Shown: positions 1 to 8,611, counted from the first letter of the stretch. The stretch: DNA of 41,302 nt from Lysinibacillus sp. FJAT-14745 (GCF_001275675.1 NZ_LITM01000005.1:46666-87967), one strand, 5' to 3'. The notes: generated by a model not told the origin, from the sequence alone. Program-made: numbers and translations.

Positions 1-90
1 CTGAGTGATTTTTTTCAGCTTATGCCATCCTTGTTGTTTTTTCTGCTTTCGCACCGTTACGTCTGCCGTTTCCAGCTTCGCGTTGGTCAC
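1..90 (-). CDS. possible 5' end of an unidentified gene running off the window
   Basis: Read on the minus strand, 30 codons are open from a GTG at 90 to the window edge, giving a Lys/Gln-rich start (TNAKLETADVTVRKQKKQQG). There is no convincing ribosome binding site and nothing I recognise. It lies on the side of the luxS break that is foreign to luxS, so it could belong to the inserted element. The plus strand is also open here (to about 117), so this is weak. Confidence 0.2.
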   Translation of the reverse strand, partial: MTNAKLETADVTVRKQKKQQGWHKLKKITQ

Positions 91-220
91 AAGGCTTTAG
101 GAGTTAAAAGCAATTAACGTGGAGTTCGCACCAATCGCTTGATACGAAGGGTATTCTGTTATAAATCTATGCTTCTATACAGGTTTGTATAGTTTAGTCT
201 AAATTTGTCGTAACAGTTTA

Positions 221-469
221 GTTACCCATTGGACTAAAATCAACAATATGATCAGAGTAATTGCGAATAATGTCTGCCGATAAATGCTCTAGGGAATGTA
301 ATGCAGGCATTTCCATATGCTCTTTATTAGGCTGTTTAAAACGAATATCATATTTGTACACTTCATCGCCATTTTTTCCTGTTTTAACACCTGCTAAACG
401 TACATATGGCGCTTTTACTTTCGTATGGTCTAAATCAAAGCTTTCCACATTTGTTTTTTCTTTCTGCAA
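221..469 (-). pseudogene. luxS: LuxS S-ribosylhomocysteine lyase, 3'-truncated
   Basis: The product matches the N-terminal half of LuxS, the zinc enzyme that splits S-ribosylhomocysteine into homocysteine and DPD, the AI-2 precursor. Visible landmarks are [17 protein letters not shown] near the start, the [19 protein letters not shown] block and the zinc-ligand segment HSLEHL. The frame follows the family to SPMG at 224 and then reads Asn-stop, where the family continues with Cys-Gln-Thr-Gly. The catalytic cysteine, the C-terminal zinc cysteine and about half of the usual roughly 155 residues are therefore missing. The preferred start is a TTG at 469, about nine bases after AAGGAG, rather than the ATG at 502. 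A luxS null is inferred unless another copy exists. Confidence 0.85.
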
Positions 470-590
470 TACAAACAACTCCTTTATATAGAATATTTCC
501 ATTATAACGAGTTTTCCGATAGAATTATATGTTTTTTACTAATTATTTTAATTATTCTCACAAATTACGTTTAGACAACTGCTGATATAA

Positions 591-628
591 AAAAAGCAAC
601 TAGCCCTGCTTGGACTAGTTGCTTTTTA
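591..628 (-). terminator. intrinsic terminator after yneF
   Basis: Arms AAAAAGCAACTAG and CTAGTTGCTTTTT form a long stem over a short loop with T-runs on both strands. It ends the yneF transcript and could also act on the plus strand. Confidence 0.8.
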
Positions 629-638
629 AAAATTCCAA

Positions 639-857
639 TTATTTTTGGAATTTATTCATTTGTGTCATCATTTGGCGTACTTGCTTTTCAGACGGTGTAC
701 GTCCCATTTGCGCCATCATCATACGAATCATTTGTTCGTTAATTGGTGGGTTTTCTTTTAAATATTTCATCATAGCTTGACGAGCTAAAAAGAAACCAAG
801 TGCTGCGCCCGCTGCTAATGCGATAACTACAATAATAATCCAGCCCCATGTAGGCAT
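639..857 (-). CDS. yneF: YneF family (UPF0154) small membrane protein
   Basis: A 72-residue protein with one N-terminal transmembrane helix ([20 protein letters not shown]) and a charged cytoplasmic tail with the family pattern [19 protein letters not shown] and [10 protein letters not shown]. Family members are of this length and have no proven biochemical role. The start is the ATG at 857, seven or so bases downstream of AGGAGG; the longer frame to 923 has no binding site and adds an atypical extension. It sits directly downstream of sirA on the same strand, the order seen in Bacillus next to tkt, which supports the assignment. Confidence 0.9.
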   Translation of the reverse strand: MPTWGWIIIVVIALAAGAALGFFLARQAMMKYLKENPPINEQMIRMMMAQMGRTPSEKQVRQMMTQMNKFQK

Positions 858-959
858 ACAACCAACCTCCTCCACTACAATATATACCGAGAAAAAAACT
901 CTCCACGCTCCATTATACACCAAATATTAGCGTGTTACTATATATTGTAGTGAAATTTC

Positions 960-1385
960 CTAATGCATTGTATACTTCATTGGCTTTAGCCACCCACACT
1001 CATTATCTTGTTTATTAAATGCAATAAAGCGCTCGCTCATCTTCGCTAGCATCTGGAATAGATCCAAATCCAGCATACGTGATCCCTCACAATAGACACA
1101 AATTTTGCGTTCCACTAAATAAATAGCCATTTTTCCTTTTATAGGATGTTCTAAAAACAAAGCATTACGAGCTCTCTCTAAATGTGCATATTTGGAATCT
1201 AGTTGCGCCTCTAGCATCGTAGCTATCTCATCGAAGCGAACGGTTTCACATATATATGCAAGTTCTTTTAAGGATTTCTCGTTAGCGTCTTCACAGCCTT
1301 GCATCATTTCTAATAACTTACGCTCTCTGCCGAAAATAAACGTTAAATGCTCTTCTTTTATTTTATATATGGAATAGGTTCTCAC
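960..1385 (-). CDS. sirA: SirA, sporulation inhibitor of replication (YneE)
   Basis: A 141-residue product similar along its length to B. subtilis SirA: RTYSIYKIKEEH at the start, an FGRE segment, and an end reading GWLKPMKY like the family's GWLNPVK. In B. subtilis SirA binds DnaA domain I and blocks new rounds of replication when the cell commits to sporulation. I chose the GTG at 1385 because AAGGAGG lies about seven bases upstream; the ATG at 1430 would add fifteen residues that span this binding site. Its neighbour yneF and the more distant tkt match the usual context, although here the Lia block separates sirA from tkt. The call rests on remembered similarity and context. Confidence 0.8.
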   Translation of the reverse strand: MRTYSIYKIKEEHLTFIFGRERKLLEMMQGCEDANEKSLKELAYICETVRFDEIATMLEAQLDSKYAHLERARNALFLEHPIKGKMAIYLVERKICVYCEGSRMLDLDLFQMLAKMSERFIAFNKQDNECGWLKPMKYTMH

Positions 1386-1659
1386 TAGAAATCCTCCTTC
1401 GCTCATTTCTTTTTCATAAGTATAGCTCATCCAAACTTTTTAATTTGTCAAACGAGGGAGGCATTCATCTTCTATTTTTGTCGAAAACTTTCTACTTTCC
1501 GTTCTATTAAATACATTATGGCTAATTGCATTTTTGCTTTTTCTATAGTGCTTAGAATACTCTCAGCCTCAAGACCTAGAGTAAAATCAATTTCCAGTCC
1601 GTTTTAGCAAAGCTTTCTAATAGGTAATATAAAGGTATCAACGAAAGGAGCTAAAACAT

Positions 1660-2013
1660 ATGAGAAAATTTTTTCTACTAATAGGAGGCTTTATCGCAGG
1701 ATGTGTTGCACTTGCTTTAACAGGACCGCTTGCAGGCCTACTATTTTCTGGATTGTTTGTAGCACTCGGTATGCACTTCTACACTTCAAGCAAATCGACA
1801 TTCGGCAAAATCTTATGGTTTACAGTAGGTCTGATTGGTGTACTATCAGCAATATCTAATATCCCAGCAATGGTTGGTTTAGCAGCAATCGCTGTCATCT
1901 ATGTTATCTATAAAAAATGGAATGGCGAAGATGTAAAAATCCCAACGATTGAAGCTAAAGAAGAAGATCCATTTACAAACTTTGAAAAAGAATGGTCTAA
2001 CTTAACAAAATAA
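1660..2013 (+). CDS. LiaI-like small membrane protein, first gene of the PspA/LiaH operon
   Basis: A 117-residue protein with about three hydrophobic segments (residues 4-35, 50-65, 68-84) followed by a short acidic cytoplasmic tail ending DPFTNFEKEWSNLTK. The layout and the aromatic/acidic tail resemble B. subtilis LiaI, the membrane anchor that recruits LiaH when the envelope is damaged, although identity is low by eye. AAAGGAG lies nine bases before the ATG. It is followed after fifteen bases by the PspA/LiaH gene, the family partner. A possible promoter (TAATAT near 1628) lies upstream; no clear LiaR box was found. Confidence 0.65.
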   Translation: MRKFFLLIGGFIAGCVALALTGPLAGLLFSGLFVALGMHFYTSSKSTFGKILWFTVGLIGVLSAISNIPAMVGLAAIAVIYVIYKKWNGEDVKIPTIEAKEEDPFTNFEKEWSNLTK

Positions 2014-2028
2014 AAGGAGCGAATTAAC

Positions 2029-2667
2029 ATGAACTTATTTCAACGTTTTAAATATACAATAGAGGCAGATTTACATCAGTTATTTGATAAGAAGGAACAA
2101 AAAAACCCAATTGCGATGTTAAACCAATACATTCGTGAAGCAGAAAAACAAACAGAGCAAACTGGAAAATTATTAGAGCGTCAAGGTCAGCTAAAAGAAA
2201 AACTAGAGCAAGAATTTAAGCAAAATGCAGAGTTACTAGCTAAACGTGAGGCTCAATTAAAATTAGCTACTACTAGCGGTGAGCAAGATTTAATCGATTT
2301 TGCTTCGGATGAAGTTGCTGCATATACAGCACGTAACAATACATTGCAAGCTAGTATCGAAGCTAGTACACGTGAATATTTCGAACTTGAACGCAAATTT
2401 GAAACGATGAAACACAAAATTAAAGATATGAAAGTGCGTCAATTACAGCTTATGGGCAAAGAAAACGTCACACGCGCTCACCATCAAATGGACGGTATGA
2501 TTGCTAAAAACAATAAAACCAACTTTGAAGATTTAGAATCATATATCGATAAACTGGCGTATCAAATCGACAAAGATCATGAAGTTACATCTTTCGAGTC
2601 TCGTCTTGCACAGCTAGAAAAAAATGTCACAGAAGATAACGAACCACTGCTAATTGAAAACAAATAA
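2029..2667 (+). CDS. liaH: PspA/IM30 family protein, LiaH-like
   Basis: A 212-residue, highly charged, almost wholly helical protein. The N-terminal amphipathic stretch (MNLFQRFKYTIEADLHQLFD) and the segment NPIAMLNQYIREAEKQ are PspA hallmarks, followed by a long coiled coil over roughly residues 30-145. PspA/LiaH/IM30 proteins polymerise on stressed membranes and limit leakage. The ATG follows AAAGGAGCG by about nine bases. It stands between a LiaI-like gene and, after an intervening hydrolase, liaF-liaS-liaR, so it is most likely the main effector of that two-component system. Confidence 0.88.
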   Translation: MNLFQRFKYTIEADLHQLFDKKEQKNPIAMLNQYIREAEKQTEQTGKLLERQGQLKEKLEQEFKQNAELLAKREAQLKLATTSGEQDLIDFASDEVAAYTARNNTLQASIEASTREYFELERKFETMKHKIKDMKVRQLQLMGKENVTRAHHQMDGMIAKNNKTNFEDLESYIDKLAYQIDKDHEVTSFESRLAQLEKNVTEDNEPLLIENK

Positions 2668-2692
2668 CATGTTATAATAATAAAAGAAATAA

Positions 2693-2727
2693 GGGATGCC
2701 TCAATTATTGAAGCATCCCATTTCTTT
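2693..2727 (+). terminator. stem-loop after liaH
   Basis: GGGATGC and GCATCCC form a seven-pair stem with two further pairs above a mismatch, then ATTTCTTT. The T-run is short, so it may only attenuate, letting liaI-liaH be expressed above the downstream genes. Confidence 0.6.
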
Positions 2728-2813
2728 GAAGAAAAAACTTTTGAAGGTGACCAAAAAGAGATAGAGAAAATTATCTTAATGAAAAAAGTGTAAACAGAAA
2801 GTGGTTTAGTCCT

Positions 2814-3902
2814 ATGATTAAAATATGTCTTTTTGCTTTTTTTATACTTATATTACTTATATTCATGTTATTAGGTTATCGCTTCTTTGTACAACAACAA
2901 ATTAAAGAAAAAAGTGCTGAAATTATTGAAAATGGTGGTATTAGCGAATTAAAGGGAATCAATGTAAATGGCGATAAACAATATATATTAGTGGAAGGAA
3001 AAGATAAGGAGAAACCATTTTGTTTATTCCTACATGGTGGGCCAGGGTCACCATTCCCCTATGGCGTGAGTGCTCGAACATTGTATCCTGAAATAACCGA
3101 GAATTGCGTAGCAGTTTATTATGATCTAAGAGGTTCCGGAAAAAGTTTTAACCAAAAAATAAAGAATACTACACTGACCCTTTCTCAATTTACAGAAGAT
3201 GCTAATATAATAGTGGATTATATTAGAGAACATTATCAACAGGAAAAAATATTTGTCATTGGTCAGTCCTTCGGTACAGTCATTGGAACTCAATTAGTAT
3301 CTAATTATCCTGAGAAGTTCTATGCCTACTTAGGAATTTCTCAATTAACTAATACTAGTAAAGGTCAAGAACTTGGGTACAGTTGGTTACAGAGAGAAGC
3401 TATAGATAATGAAGATAAAAAAACACTCCGAATTTTAGACGATATAGGAAAAGGTCCTTATTTAGCAAAAGATGAGGATCAATTTAGCGATCTTATCAAT
3501 CAATATAAAGGCATGAATTATTTTGATGATACGATCAAGAAAGTCAATCTCTTTGAATTGATAAAAGGGGCTTTCACTTCCCCTGATTACTCTTTACAGG
3601 ATCTGTATAAAGCATTTATTTCAGGGCCACAGTTTAGCCTAATAGAAAGCCAAGAACTAAAAAAAGAAATCATTCTTACTAATTTTTTTGATTCTGTAAA
3701 AAGTATAGATATACCCGTTTATTTTATACAAGGTAAATATGATAAACAAGCGAATTATGAATTAGCAAAGCAATATTATGAGCTATTAGATGCACCAAAT
3801 GGTAAGGAGTTTATCACTTTAGAGCACTCTGCCCACTATCCAAATACACTGGATTCACCATTGATAAATGACACAATCAAGAAAATGCTTGAAGATCATT
3901 AA
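2814..3902 (+). CDS. membrane-anchored alpha/beta hydrolase, proline iminopeptidase-like
   Basis: A 362-residue protein with an N-terminal membrane anchor (residues 2-22) and an alpha/beta-hydrolase fold. The oxyanion region HGGPGSP (74-80), the DLRGSGKS strand (104-111) and the nucleophile elbow GQSFG with Ser152 are typical of the S33 prolyl aminopeptidase group; the acid is probably Asp in GKYDKQ and the base His in HSAHYP near the C-terminus. The substrate cannot be read from sequence. It lies between liaH and liaF, where these operons normally have no such gene. The ribosome binding site is poor (AAAGTGG) and the codon use is more AT-rich than in the flanking lia genes. Transfer into the operon is inferred. 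Confidence 0.85.
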   Translation: MIKICLFAFFILILLIFMLLGYRFFVQQQIKEKSAEIIENGGISELKGINVNGDKQYILVEGKDKEKPFCLFLHGGPGSPFPYGVSARTLYPEITENCVAVYYDLRGSGKSFNQKIKNTTLTLSQFTEDANIIVDYIREHYQQEKIFVIGQSFGTVIGTQLVSNYPEKFYAYLGISQLTNTSKGQELGYSWLQREAIDNEDKKTLRILDDIGKGPYLAKDEDQFSDLINQYKGMNYFDDTIKKVNLFELIKGAFTSPDYSLQDLYKAFISGPQFSLIESQELKKEIILTNFFDSVKSIDIPVYFIQGKYDKQANYELAKQYYELLDAPNGKEFITLEHSAHYPNTLDSPLINDTIKKMLEDH

Positions 3903-3977
3903 AAACACTTTTAATAATATTTATTTTAAGAGAAGTTTGTCTTCTCTCATCAATTTGTAGAAAGAAGGGTGACCCTC

Positions 3978-4661
3978 TTGCAAAATTTCACAACTAATAA
4001 GCTCACATTTTGGGTACTATGCTTCTTTTTACTCGTTTTTGTGGAGCTCACAATTTTTAATAACGGTGGCGCCTTTTGTCTATTGATTGGAGTAGGACTT
4101 CTTTATTTAAGTTTCACGAAAAAAAATCGTTTCTTTAAATGGACAGGAATTTTCTTTATCTCGATTGCACTATTTACGATGTGGAGTTTGCGCTTATTTA
4201 TTGTCATCATTCTCTTATATATGCTCTATCAATACTTGCAAAGAGAAAACTCAGAGAAAGTTGTTGGCTTGGAGCTTTTCGAAAAGCTTCCTGCTACGAA
4301 AAACGAATTATTCGGTACAATGCCTGCACCATTAGAAGCCTATAAATGGCAAGATGTTCAAATTCAGCGACTTGCAGGTGACATTACGATTGATACAACA
4401 CAAACAATTTTACCTGCTGGCACAAGTCTTATTACGATTCGACAAGGCATTGGTAAGGTACAAATTTATATCCCATATGAAATTCCATTCCGCTTACACT
4501 ATACGACATTGTTTGGTGAATTAAAATGCCTACATGTTGGACCGCAACGCATACTCAATGAAAGTGTAAGTTTCTCAGATGGAAACCCTGAGGATGCAAA
4601 GCGTACACTTGTGATACATGTCGCAACATGGCTTGGGGACTTGGAGGTGCTACGTAAATGA
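3978..4661 (+). CDS. liaF: LiaF-like membrane protein, regulator of the LiaRS system
   Basis: About 228 residues. The first 90 carry four closely spaced transmembrane helices; the cytoplasmic rest has the LiaF C-terminal domain pattern (WQDVQIQRLAGDITIDTTQT, then IRQGIGKVQIYIPYEIPF and LFGELKCLHV). In B. subtilis LiaF holds LiaS inactive until the envelope is disturbed. I prefer the TTG at 3978, six bases after AAGGGTGA; a GTG at 3969 is in frame but overlaps that binding site. The stop overlaps the start of the kinase gene by four bases, which points to translational coupling. Confidence 0.83.
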   Translation: MQNFTTNKLTFWVLCFFLLVFVELTIFNNGGAFCLLIGVGLLYLSFTKKNRFFKWTGIFFISIALFTMWSLRLFIVIILLYMLYQYLQRENSEKVVGLELFEKLPATKNELFGTMPAPLEAYKWQDVQIQRLAGDITIDTTQTILPAGTSLITIRQGIGKVQIYIPYEIPFRLHYTTLFGELKCLHVGPQRILNESVSFSDGNPEDAKRTLVIHVATWLGDLEVLRK

Positions 4662-5695
4662 TTGCCTTTATCTCAAGAATATTTACTCTATTTTTTATTT
4701 TGATGAGTGCTGCATTCTGTCTTCTTGTCGTTGTTTGGGGCGAGCCAAAAGAGAAAACATGGGAGCCATTATGGCAGCAGAATTATAATAATATCCCACT
4801 CGGTGGTTTTATCGCTGTCATTCTTTTTGCGCTTAGTTTACTGATTGCAAGTTGGATTAGTATGACTGCCCGTGCAAGAGAGGCACAGGCAACCCGCATC
4901 GTGAAACAGTTAGTTGAACCTGATTTTGTATTACCTAAAAAACAGCCTTTACCAAAACCTTTGAAAAAAGCTTTAGTTCAAACAAGTGAGTTAATTGACA
5001 CTCAACGCAAAAGCTTACAACGCTTATCCAATGAACGTGCAGAAGCAAATGATAAAATTATTCAAGAGCGCATTATTGCTGAACGTCAACGCCTCGCTCG
5101 TGAGCTCCATGATTCTGTATCACAGCAATTATTCGCAGCTTCGATGTTGCTTTCAGCATTAACCGAAACTGATGAAAATGCTACAAGCTTAAAGCAGGTC
5201 GAAAAAGTTGTGCAACAGGCACAGCTTGAAATGCGCGCATTATTATTACATTTACGTCCAGTAGCTCTGCACAATAAAACGCTTGCACAAGGTCTTGAAG
5301 AACTAATTATTGAGCTGCAGCAAAAAGTATTTTTTCATATTGAATATGAGCTTGAGGAAATGGCGTTATCCAAAGCGGAGGAGGATCATTTATTCCGTAT
5401 TGCACAGGAAGCGTTATCGAATACGCTACGTCATGCCAAAGCGAGCGAAGTTGAATTACTGCTCGTAGCCCGCGATGATTTAGCCATTTTACGTATTCAA
5501 GACAATGGCCTCGGCTTTGATGTCGAAGCCGATAAATCTACTTCTTACGGACTGCAAAATATTGCTGAACGCGCTGTAGAAATAGGTTGTATGTACAAAA
5601 TTGTGTCAGTGCCTGGAGAAGGTACAATTGTAGAGGTTAAAATTCCACTACAGATGGAGGTTGAAGTGAATGATTCAAGTGTTAATAGTGGATGA
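4658..5695 (+). CDS. liaS: LiaS-like sensor histidine kinase
   Basis: A 345-residue kinase with two transmembrane helices (about 5-27 and 48-70) and only a short extracytoplasmic link, as in intramembrane-sensing kinases. A coiled linker leads to the HisKA_3 box [14 protein letters not shown] with the phospho-acceptor His151, then an HATPase domain with the N-box ([10 protein letters not shown]) and glycine motifs (DNGLGFD, GYGLQNI-type). It phosphorylates the adjacent response regulator. It overlaps liaF by ATGA and liaR by about 26 bases. The signal sensed is inferred from the family to be cell-wall antibiotic damage. Confidence 0.9.
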   Translation: MIAFISRIFTLFFILMSAAFCLLVVVWGEPKEKTWEPLWQQNYNNIPLGGFIAVILFALSLLIASWISMTARAREAQATRIVKQLVEPDFVLPKKQPLPKPLKKALVQTSELIDTQRKSLQRLSNERAEANDKIIQERIIAERQRLARELHDSVSQQLFAASMLLSALTETDENATSLKQVEKVVQQAQLEMRALLLHLRPVALHNKTLAQGLEELIIELQQKVFFHIEYELEEMALSKAEEDHLFRIAQEALSNTLRHAKASEVELLLVARDDLAILRIQDNGLGFDVEADKSTSYGLQNIAERAVEIGCMYKIVSVPGEGTIVEVKIPLQMEVEVNDSSVNSG

Positions 5696-6302
5696 CCATG
5701 AGATGGTGCGTATCGGTGTATCTGCCTATTTGTCAGCACAACCAGATATCACTGTTGTCGGTGAAGCTGAAAATGGTAAAGAGGCAGTGGAACGTGCTCT
5801 TGCCCTGCGTCCTGACATTATTTTAATGGATAATGTGATGCCAATCATGACAGGAGCTGAGGCGACAGCAGAAATTTTAGCTGTCTGGCCAGAAGCAAAA
5901 ATTATGATGGTGACAAGTTTTTTAGATGATGACAAAGTTTATCCTGCATTAGAGGCTGGTGCAGTCAGCTATATTTTAAAAACGTCCAATGCAAAGCAAA
6001 TAGCTGAGGCCATTCGTAAAACAATGGGTGGCGAAACTGTTTTAGAGCCAGAAGTAACATCAAAAATGATGCATCGCATGCGTCACGGCAATAATACCCC
6101 ACTGTATGAGCAACTTACAGAGCGTGAAATGGAAGTATTACTGCTTATGGCTAAGGGCAAAGCGAATCAGGAAATCGCCGATGACCTATACATCGCCTTA
6201 AAGACTGTGAAAACACATGTTAGCAATATTTTAGCGAAGCTTGATGTTCAAGACCGCACACAAGCTGTAGTCTATGCTTTTCAAAACGGGCTAGCGAAGT
6301 AA
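5670..6302 (+). CDS. liaR: LiaR-like NarL-family response regulator
   Basis: A 210-residue regulator: a receiver domain with acidic pair Asp8-Asp9, the expected phosphorylation site Asp54 in LMDNVMP, and the conserved Lys in YILKTS, followed by a LuxR/NarL helix-turn-helix ([20 protein letters not shown], then [12 protein letters not shown]). The ATG lies inside the end of liaS after ATGGAGG. As the last gene of the operon it most likely activates liaI-liaH. A rho-independent hairpin ends the transcript about 120 bases further on, after a tandem repeat. Confidence 0.92.
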   Translation: MIQVLIVDDHEMVRIGVSAYLSAQPDITVVGEAENGKEAVERALALRPDIILMDNVMPIMTGAEATAEILAVWPEAKIMMVTSFLDDDKVYPALEAGAVSYILKTSNAKQIAEAIRKTMGGETVLEPEVTSKMMHRMRHGNNTPLYEQLTEREMEVLLLMAKGKANQEIADDLYIALKTVKTHVSNILAKLDVQDRTQAVVYAFQNGLAK

Positions 6303-6310
6303 GTTTTGAT

Positions 6311-6415
6311 TTATCAGTGATTCTGCTGGGTTTATCAGCGATTTTTGCGCTCTTATCAGCGATTCTACCTGGGTTATCAGCGATTTTTGCGTTTTTATCA
6401 GCGATTCTTTCTGTT
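6311..6415. repeat. five tandem 21-bp units
   Basis: TTATCAG recurs at 6311, 6332, 6353, 6374 and 6395, an exact 21-bp spacing; the core is TTATCAGCGATT with a variable rest. Read on the minus strand the units encode heptads such as RIADKSA and KIADNPG, within an open frame from 6447 to 6220 that overlaps the end of liaR and has no good binding site. Units alternate between two spacer types, so the array may have grown as a 42-bp dimer. Confidence 0.9.
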
Positions 6416-6420
6416 TTCCA

Positions 6421-6467
6421 AAAAAAATACGAAACTGCATTTCCCAATGTAGTTTCGTATTTTTTTA
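6421..6467. terminator. bidirectional terminator between liaR and the HAD phosphatase gene
   Basis: Arms ATACGAAACT and AGTTTCGTAT with a short inner stem, flanked by A7 and T7 runs, so it serves both converging transcripts. The minus-strand stop codon of the phosphatase gene lies in the right arm's T-run. Confidence 0.88.
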
Positions 6468-7124
6468 ACCTAATCTATTAAAAAGTTCTTGCAGCTCGTT
6501 TACACTGTTCACTATGTATGTAGCTTGTGCTTCCGTTAATTCCTCAAGTGAACCATAGCCATAAGTAACACCGATAGAATCAATTTGATTTTCATGTGCC
6601 CCAACAATATCGTATTTACGATCTCCAATCATCATAAATTGATCGATATTCACTTCATTAAAATGTTCGCGTGCAAATGCGATAACTTCTCCTTTTGCTG
6701 AACGTGTCCCATCTAAATTGCTACCTGCGACAAGGTCAAAAAAATGTTCAAGGTTGAAATATTGTAAAATTTGTTCAGCAAATACAGTTGGCTTAGATGT
6801 AGCTATTGCTAACTGATATCCCTCCTTCTGTAAACATTCTAATAATGAGGATATATTTTGATACAATTTATTCTCATACATGCCACTTTGGATAAAGCGT
6901 TCACGGTAATAGGCAATCGCTTGCTGTATTTGAACATCATCCAATCCATATATTTCTCGAAATGATACTTGCAACGGAGGCCCAATAAACGTTTCAAGCT
7001 GATCTAGATCTTCCTCAACTATCCCAATTTTTTGTAACGCATATTGAACAGATTTCGTTATCCCAATTTTAGGATCGGATATTGTACCGTCTAAATCAAA
7101 TAAAACTACGCTATATTTTTTCAT
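6465..7124 (-). CDS. HAD-superfamily hydrolase, phosphoglycolate phosphatase-like
   Basis: A 219-residue HAD phosphatase. Motif I is DLDGTISD (residues 10-17), motif II the Thr/Ser in AIATSKP near 107, motif III the lysine region around SAKGEV, and motif IV GDRKYDIVGA near 167. The helical cap between motifs I and II (type C1) carries FIGPPLQVSF, typical of the Gph/PpaX/5'-nucleotidase branch. The true substrate is uncertain. The ATG follows AAAGGAG by eight bases. It lies 28 bases downstream of the serine hydrolase gene on the same strand and is probably co-transcribed. Confidence 0.87.
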   Translation of the reverse strand: MKKYSVVLFDLDGTISDPKIGITKSVQYALQKIGIVEEDLDQLETFIGPPLQVSFREIYGLDDVQIQQAIAYYRERFIQSGMYENKLYQNISSLLECLQKEGYQLAIATSKPTVFAEQILQYFNLEHFFDLVAGSNLDGTRSAKGEVIAFAREHFNEVNIDQFMMIGDRKYDIVGAHENQIDSIGVTYGYGSLEELTEAQATYIVNSVNELQELFNRLG

Positions 7125-7152
7125 TACTAGCTCTCCTTTTATCGTTATTCCT

Positions 7153-8145
7153 CTATTGAATTGATTGAAATGCTATAGAACCTAAATCATGAATATCCTT
7201 GATGTAATCAAACCCTTCAGGTGAACCAAAGCTATTAAATCCACGAACTGCCACAATATTTTCTTCCGGAATTACCAATAATGCGACACTTGTATAACCA
7301 AGTATTTGAAAACTTCCTTTAGGTAATAATGGACTTAACTCTGTAACCCCATTTCTCTGTTGAGGCTGAACAAACCAGAAAAAGCCATTAGTGGGCAAAT
7401 TCTTTGGTTTAGTATTCGGGGATTGAATTGTCGTTAATAACTGTATGATTTCTTCAGGGATCATTTGTTTTCCATATAATCTCCCTTTATCAAGATGCAC
7501 TTGCCCCCACTTTGCTAGCTCTCTTAATGAGCTATACATATTCATTTTGCTGCCATCACATACTTCGCTTTCATACCAAAATGGACTATCATTATGTATT
7601 ACTTCTATATGCTGTTCATTTTTTTCACTGAACCAATTTGTTTCAGTAAAAGACAATGTTTGAAATACTTGCTCATCTACAATTTCTGCAATAGTTTTTC
7701 CAGTAACTTTAATAATGACATTAGCAAGTAGTTCTACATTGATATCTCGGTATGCCCAGTTATAGCCTGCTTTGAATTCCTTCATTACTTTTTCATTTTC
7801 ATTTTGACGACGTAAACCGTGAGTATGTGTTAGTAGATGTCTAATTGATACATCGGCAAAAACTTTTTCATTTTCTAAATACTCACTTAGTGGATCATCT
7901 ATTGAGGCAATATAGTTATGATAAATCGCATATGCTACAGCAAAGCCTACGTATGTTTTGCGAACAGAAGCAAGATGAAAAAGAGTATGTGGTCCTACCC
8001 TCTTAGCGTCTTGTTGTTGTCCTTGCACACCAAAATATTCTTCTAGTACGGTTTTACCATGCTTATTAATAATAACTCCGCCACCTGTACAATCTAATTG
8101 TGAGAAAGTCTTCTTTACTTGTGTGAGTATAGCTTGTGAGTTCAT
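7153..8145 (-). CDS. serine hydrolase, beta-lactamase family (class C-like fold)
   Basis: A 330-residue protein of the PF00144 group. The SxxK motif is Ser60-Val-Arg-Lys63 in FHLASVRKTYVGF; a YRD triplet near residue 124 takes the place of YxN, followed by the usual ELLANVI helix; IRHLLTHTHGL is the conserved region between them. No signal peptide is seen, so it is probably cytoplasmic and more likely an esterase or peptidase than a resistance enzyme. AGGAGGG precedes the ATG by about seven bases. It heads a two-gene unit with the phosphatase. Confidence 0.85.
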   Translation of the reverse strand: MNSQAILTQVKKTFSQLDCTGGGVIINKHGKTVLEEYFGVQGQQQDAKRVGPHTLFHLASVRKTYVGFAVAYAIYHNYIASIDDPLSEYLENEKVFADVSIRHLLTHTHGLRRQNENEKVMKEFKAGYNWAYRDINVELLANVIIKVTGKTIAEIVDEQVFQTLSFTETNWFSEKNEQHIEVIHNDSPFWYESEVCDGSKMNMYSSLRELAKWGQVHLDKGRLYGKQMIPEEIIQLLTTIQSPNTKPKNLPTNGFFWFVQPQQRNGVTELSPLLPKGSFQILGYTSVALLVIPEENIVAVRGFNSFGSPEGFDYIKDIHDLGSIAFQSIQ

Positions 8146-8263
8146 TTAAATAGCCCTCCTACTCTTATCATTGTATCTCAATCGGAAATTAATACCAGAT
8201 AAGTTTCTTCACCGAAGAAACCTTTTATTACCATAAACGTTATTATTTTTAAGGAGGGGTTGT

Positions 8264-8611
8264 GTGGATACTCAATTTACTTATAAGCATTTCGTAAATG
8301 AAAATACATTTTCACTTCTTGATCCGATTTTTGAAGCTACCTTACTTTTTGCTGTTTTACTACTTATCATTGTGATTATAAAAAAAGTATCTATTTGGTT
8401 TTGTATACTTTTTGCAAGCCTCTCAGCAATCGTCACAGGGCAGCTTCTTTGGTTTAGTGGCATTATAGCTGATGAGTTAAATATTGAAGGAAGTTCCAAG
8501 GGCTTTTACTGTTTTGTCATTATGTTGCTAATTCATTGTGCAGCTATTTGGATTTCTTTAGTGAAGTCTTCTAAACATGAAAAAATACCGCAGTACTCAG
8601 AGGAGATTTAA
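8264..8611 (+). CDS. hypothetical membrane protein
   Basis: A 115-residue protein with three hydrophobic stretches (about 23-42, 46-66, 82-101) and a short charged C-terminal tail. No family recognised. The GTG start follows AAGGAGGGG by five bases, a strong site. It is transcribed away from the serine hydrolase and converges on tkt; the two share a terminator whose left arm lies in its last codons. Confidence 0.65.
   Translation: MDTQFTYKHFVNENTFSLLDPIFEATLLFAVLLLIIVIIKKVSIWFCILFASLSAIVTGQLLWFSGIIADELNIEGSSKGFYCFVIMLLIHCAAIWISLVKSSKHEKIPQYSEEI

Noticed and set aside
1575..1592. Possible LiaR operator (TCAGCCTCAAGACCTAGA) upstream of the liaI-like gene
   Set aside because: Only about half of the conserved positions of the LiaR box fit, so it is not better than chance in this AT-rich region.
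6311..6415. CRISPR array
   Set aside because: Units are 21 bp with no unique spacers of normal size and no cas genes.
6220..6447. Minus-strand open frame with IADK heptads as a protein-coding gene
   Set aside because: It overlaps the end of liaR and a terminator, has no good binding site, and is better explained by the 21-bp repeat; kept only as a finding.
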